DNA of 64,000 nucleotides, from contig CM070873.1 in assembly GCA_036365515.1 (NCBI GenBank), positions 81,479,948 to 81,543,947 of the forward strand. The letters run 5' to 3'. The DNA comes from Torymus aiolomorphi. Its lineage: Eukaryota; Arthropoda; Insecta; Hymenoptera; Torymidae. The first letter of the stretch is position 1; each line of letters opens with the position of its first letter. Below, piece after piece: positions 59,150 to 64,000 of this stretch. Position numbers and translations under genes: made by a program. The notes beneath the pieces are model-generated. The model saw nothing but the letters and a program-made list of their open reading frames with translations, had not been told where the DNA came from and ran no database searches.

Positions 59150-59251
59150 CTCGTGGCGTGCAGGGTAGCCGGGTAGCGCGACATTGGAGGAGTCCGCCGT
59201 TTCTCGCTACGTGGAGCCGAGCCACGCTAACCGGTTGAACTGGTTACATAC
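59150..59251 (-). other. possible recursive-splicing exon downstream of the ratchet site
   Basis: Downstream of the CAG/GTATGT junction, a second donor-like sequence (CACGAG before gtacct, plus 59144-59149) would close a 102 nt exon. Entered in phase 2, as required by the next dac exon, the frame reads YVTSSTG and then a stop. Inclusion would therefore truncate Dac and probably trigger decay. The second donor is weaker than the one at the junction. Confidence 0.25.
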
Positions 59252-59283
59252 CTGCAAACAGAAGAAGAAAAGGGGAAAATTAG
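59246..59283 (-). other. candidate recursive splice site (ratchet point) in the long dac intron
   Basis: Read on the minus strand: a branch-like CTAAT (plus 59279-59283), then a C/T-rich tract (ccccttttcttcttctgttt), then GCAG immediately followed by GTATGT. The junction lies between plus 59252 and 59251. Recursive splice sites in long insect introns have this juxtaposed form: a strong 3' splice site abutting a 5' splice site with no exon between. I checked the AC/CT dinucleotide sites in the plus-strand text and found no other with both a good pyrimidine tract and a good donor. It could instead be the acceptor of a short alternative exon. Confidence 0.55.

Positions 59284-64000
<4,717 letters not shown>

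Noticed and set aside
58606..59184. 192-codon frame as a new coding exon upstream in dac
   Set aside because: No resemblance to the Ski/Sno-like box, Arg/Ser-rich from GA/CG composition, and no acceptor in the needed phase gives this frame.

Overview
This is animal genomic DNA, most likely from an insect and possibly a parasitoid hymenopteran. That placement rests on overall character only: very CpG-rich blocks, long GA/CT and AT microsatellites, sparse coding and very large introns. No bacterial-style gene organisation is present. Only two stretches read as real protein-coding exons, both on the minus strand. They are 28535-28683 (encodes SRPGRPPKR and a His/Ala-rich linker) and 2605-2836 (encodes PRLEKSPLLANGYNHPP and more). 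Both have clean splice sites and branch-point-like sequences, and their phases match: a phase-1 donor meets a phase-1 acceptor and rebuilds a Glu codon. I read them as consecutive middle exons of dachshund (dac/DACH), the nuclear cofactor of the retinal-determination and limb-patterning network. They encode the linker between the Ski/Sno-like N-terminal box and the C-terminal coiled coil; neither box is in the window.

The window is therefore almost entirely dac intron, transcribed right to left. 28684-64000 belongs to an intron of more than 35 kb, whose upstream exon lies beyond the right edge. 2837-28534 is a 25.7 kb intron, and 1-2604 starts the next one. Near 59.25 kb on the minus strand is a textbook-like recursive-splicing (ratchet) site: a branch-point-like CTAAT, a pyrimidine tract, then CAG directly joined to GTATGT.

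The introns carry many non-autonomous inverted-repeat elements. At 14.66-16.43 kb three elements are nested, one inside another. A second copy of the outermost, at 50.27-51.09 kb, preserves the empty target site and carries a different nested insertion. The innermost element (about 1 kb, ends CACTGAG, TA target duplication) carries a tRNA-like module with A and B boxes and recurs in inverted orientation at 18.59-19.58 kb. At 33.39-34.20 kb is an 805 bp near-perfect palindrome that would form a long hairpin in the pre-mRNA. At 51.47-52.68 kb is a terminal-inverted-repeat element with a 6 bp target duplication and a satellite-like interior. Smaller elements lie near 1.3, 1.5/4.1, 21.2, 48.6 and 53.0 kb.

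At kilobase scale the intron alternates between CpG-rich blocks and AT-rich troughs. At the troughs I checked, the top strand is G/T-rich just before the trough and C/A-rich just after it, so the skew changes sign inside the CpG-rich blocks. No annotated feature explains this pattern. I found no convincing nested gene, canonical tRNA, rRNA or CRISPR array.
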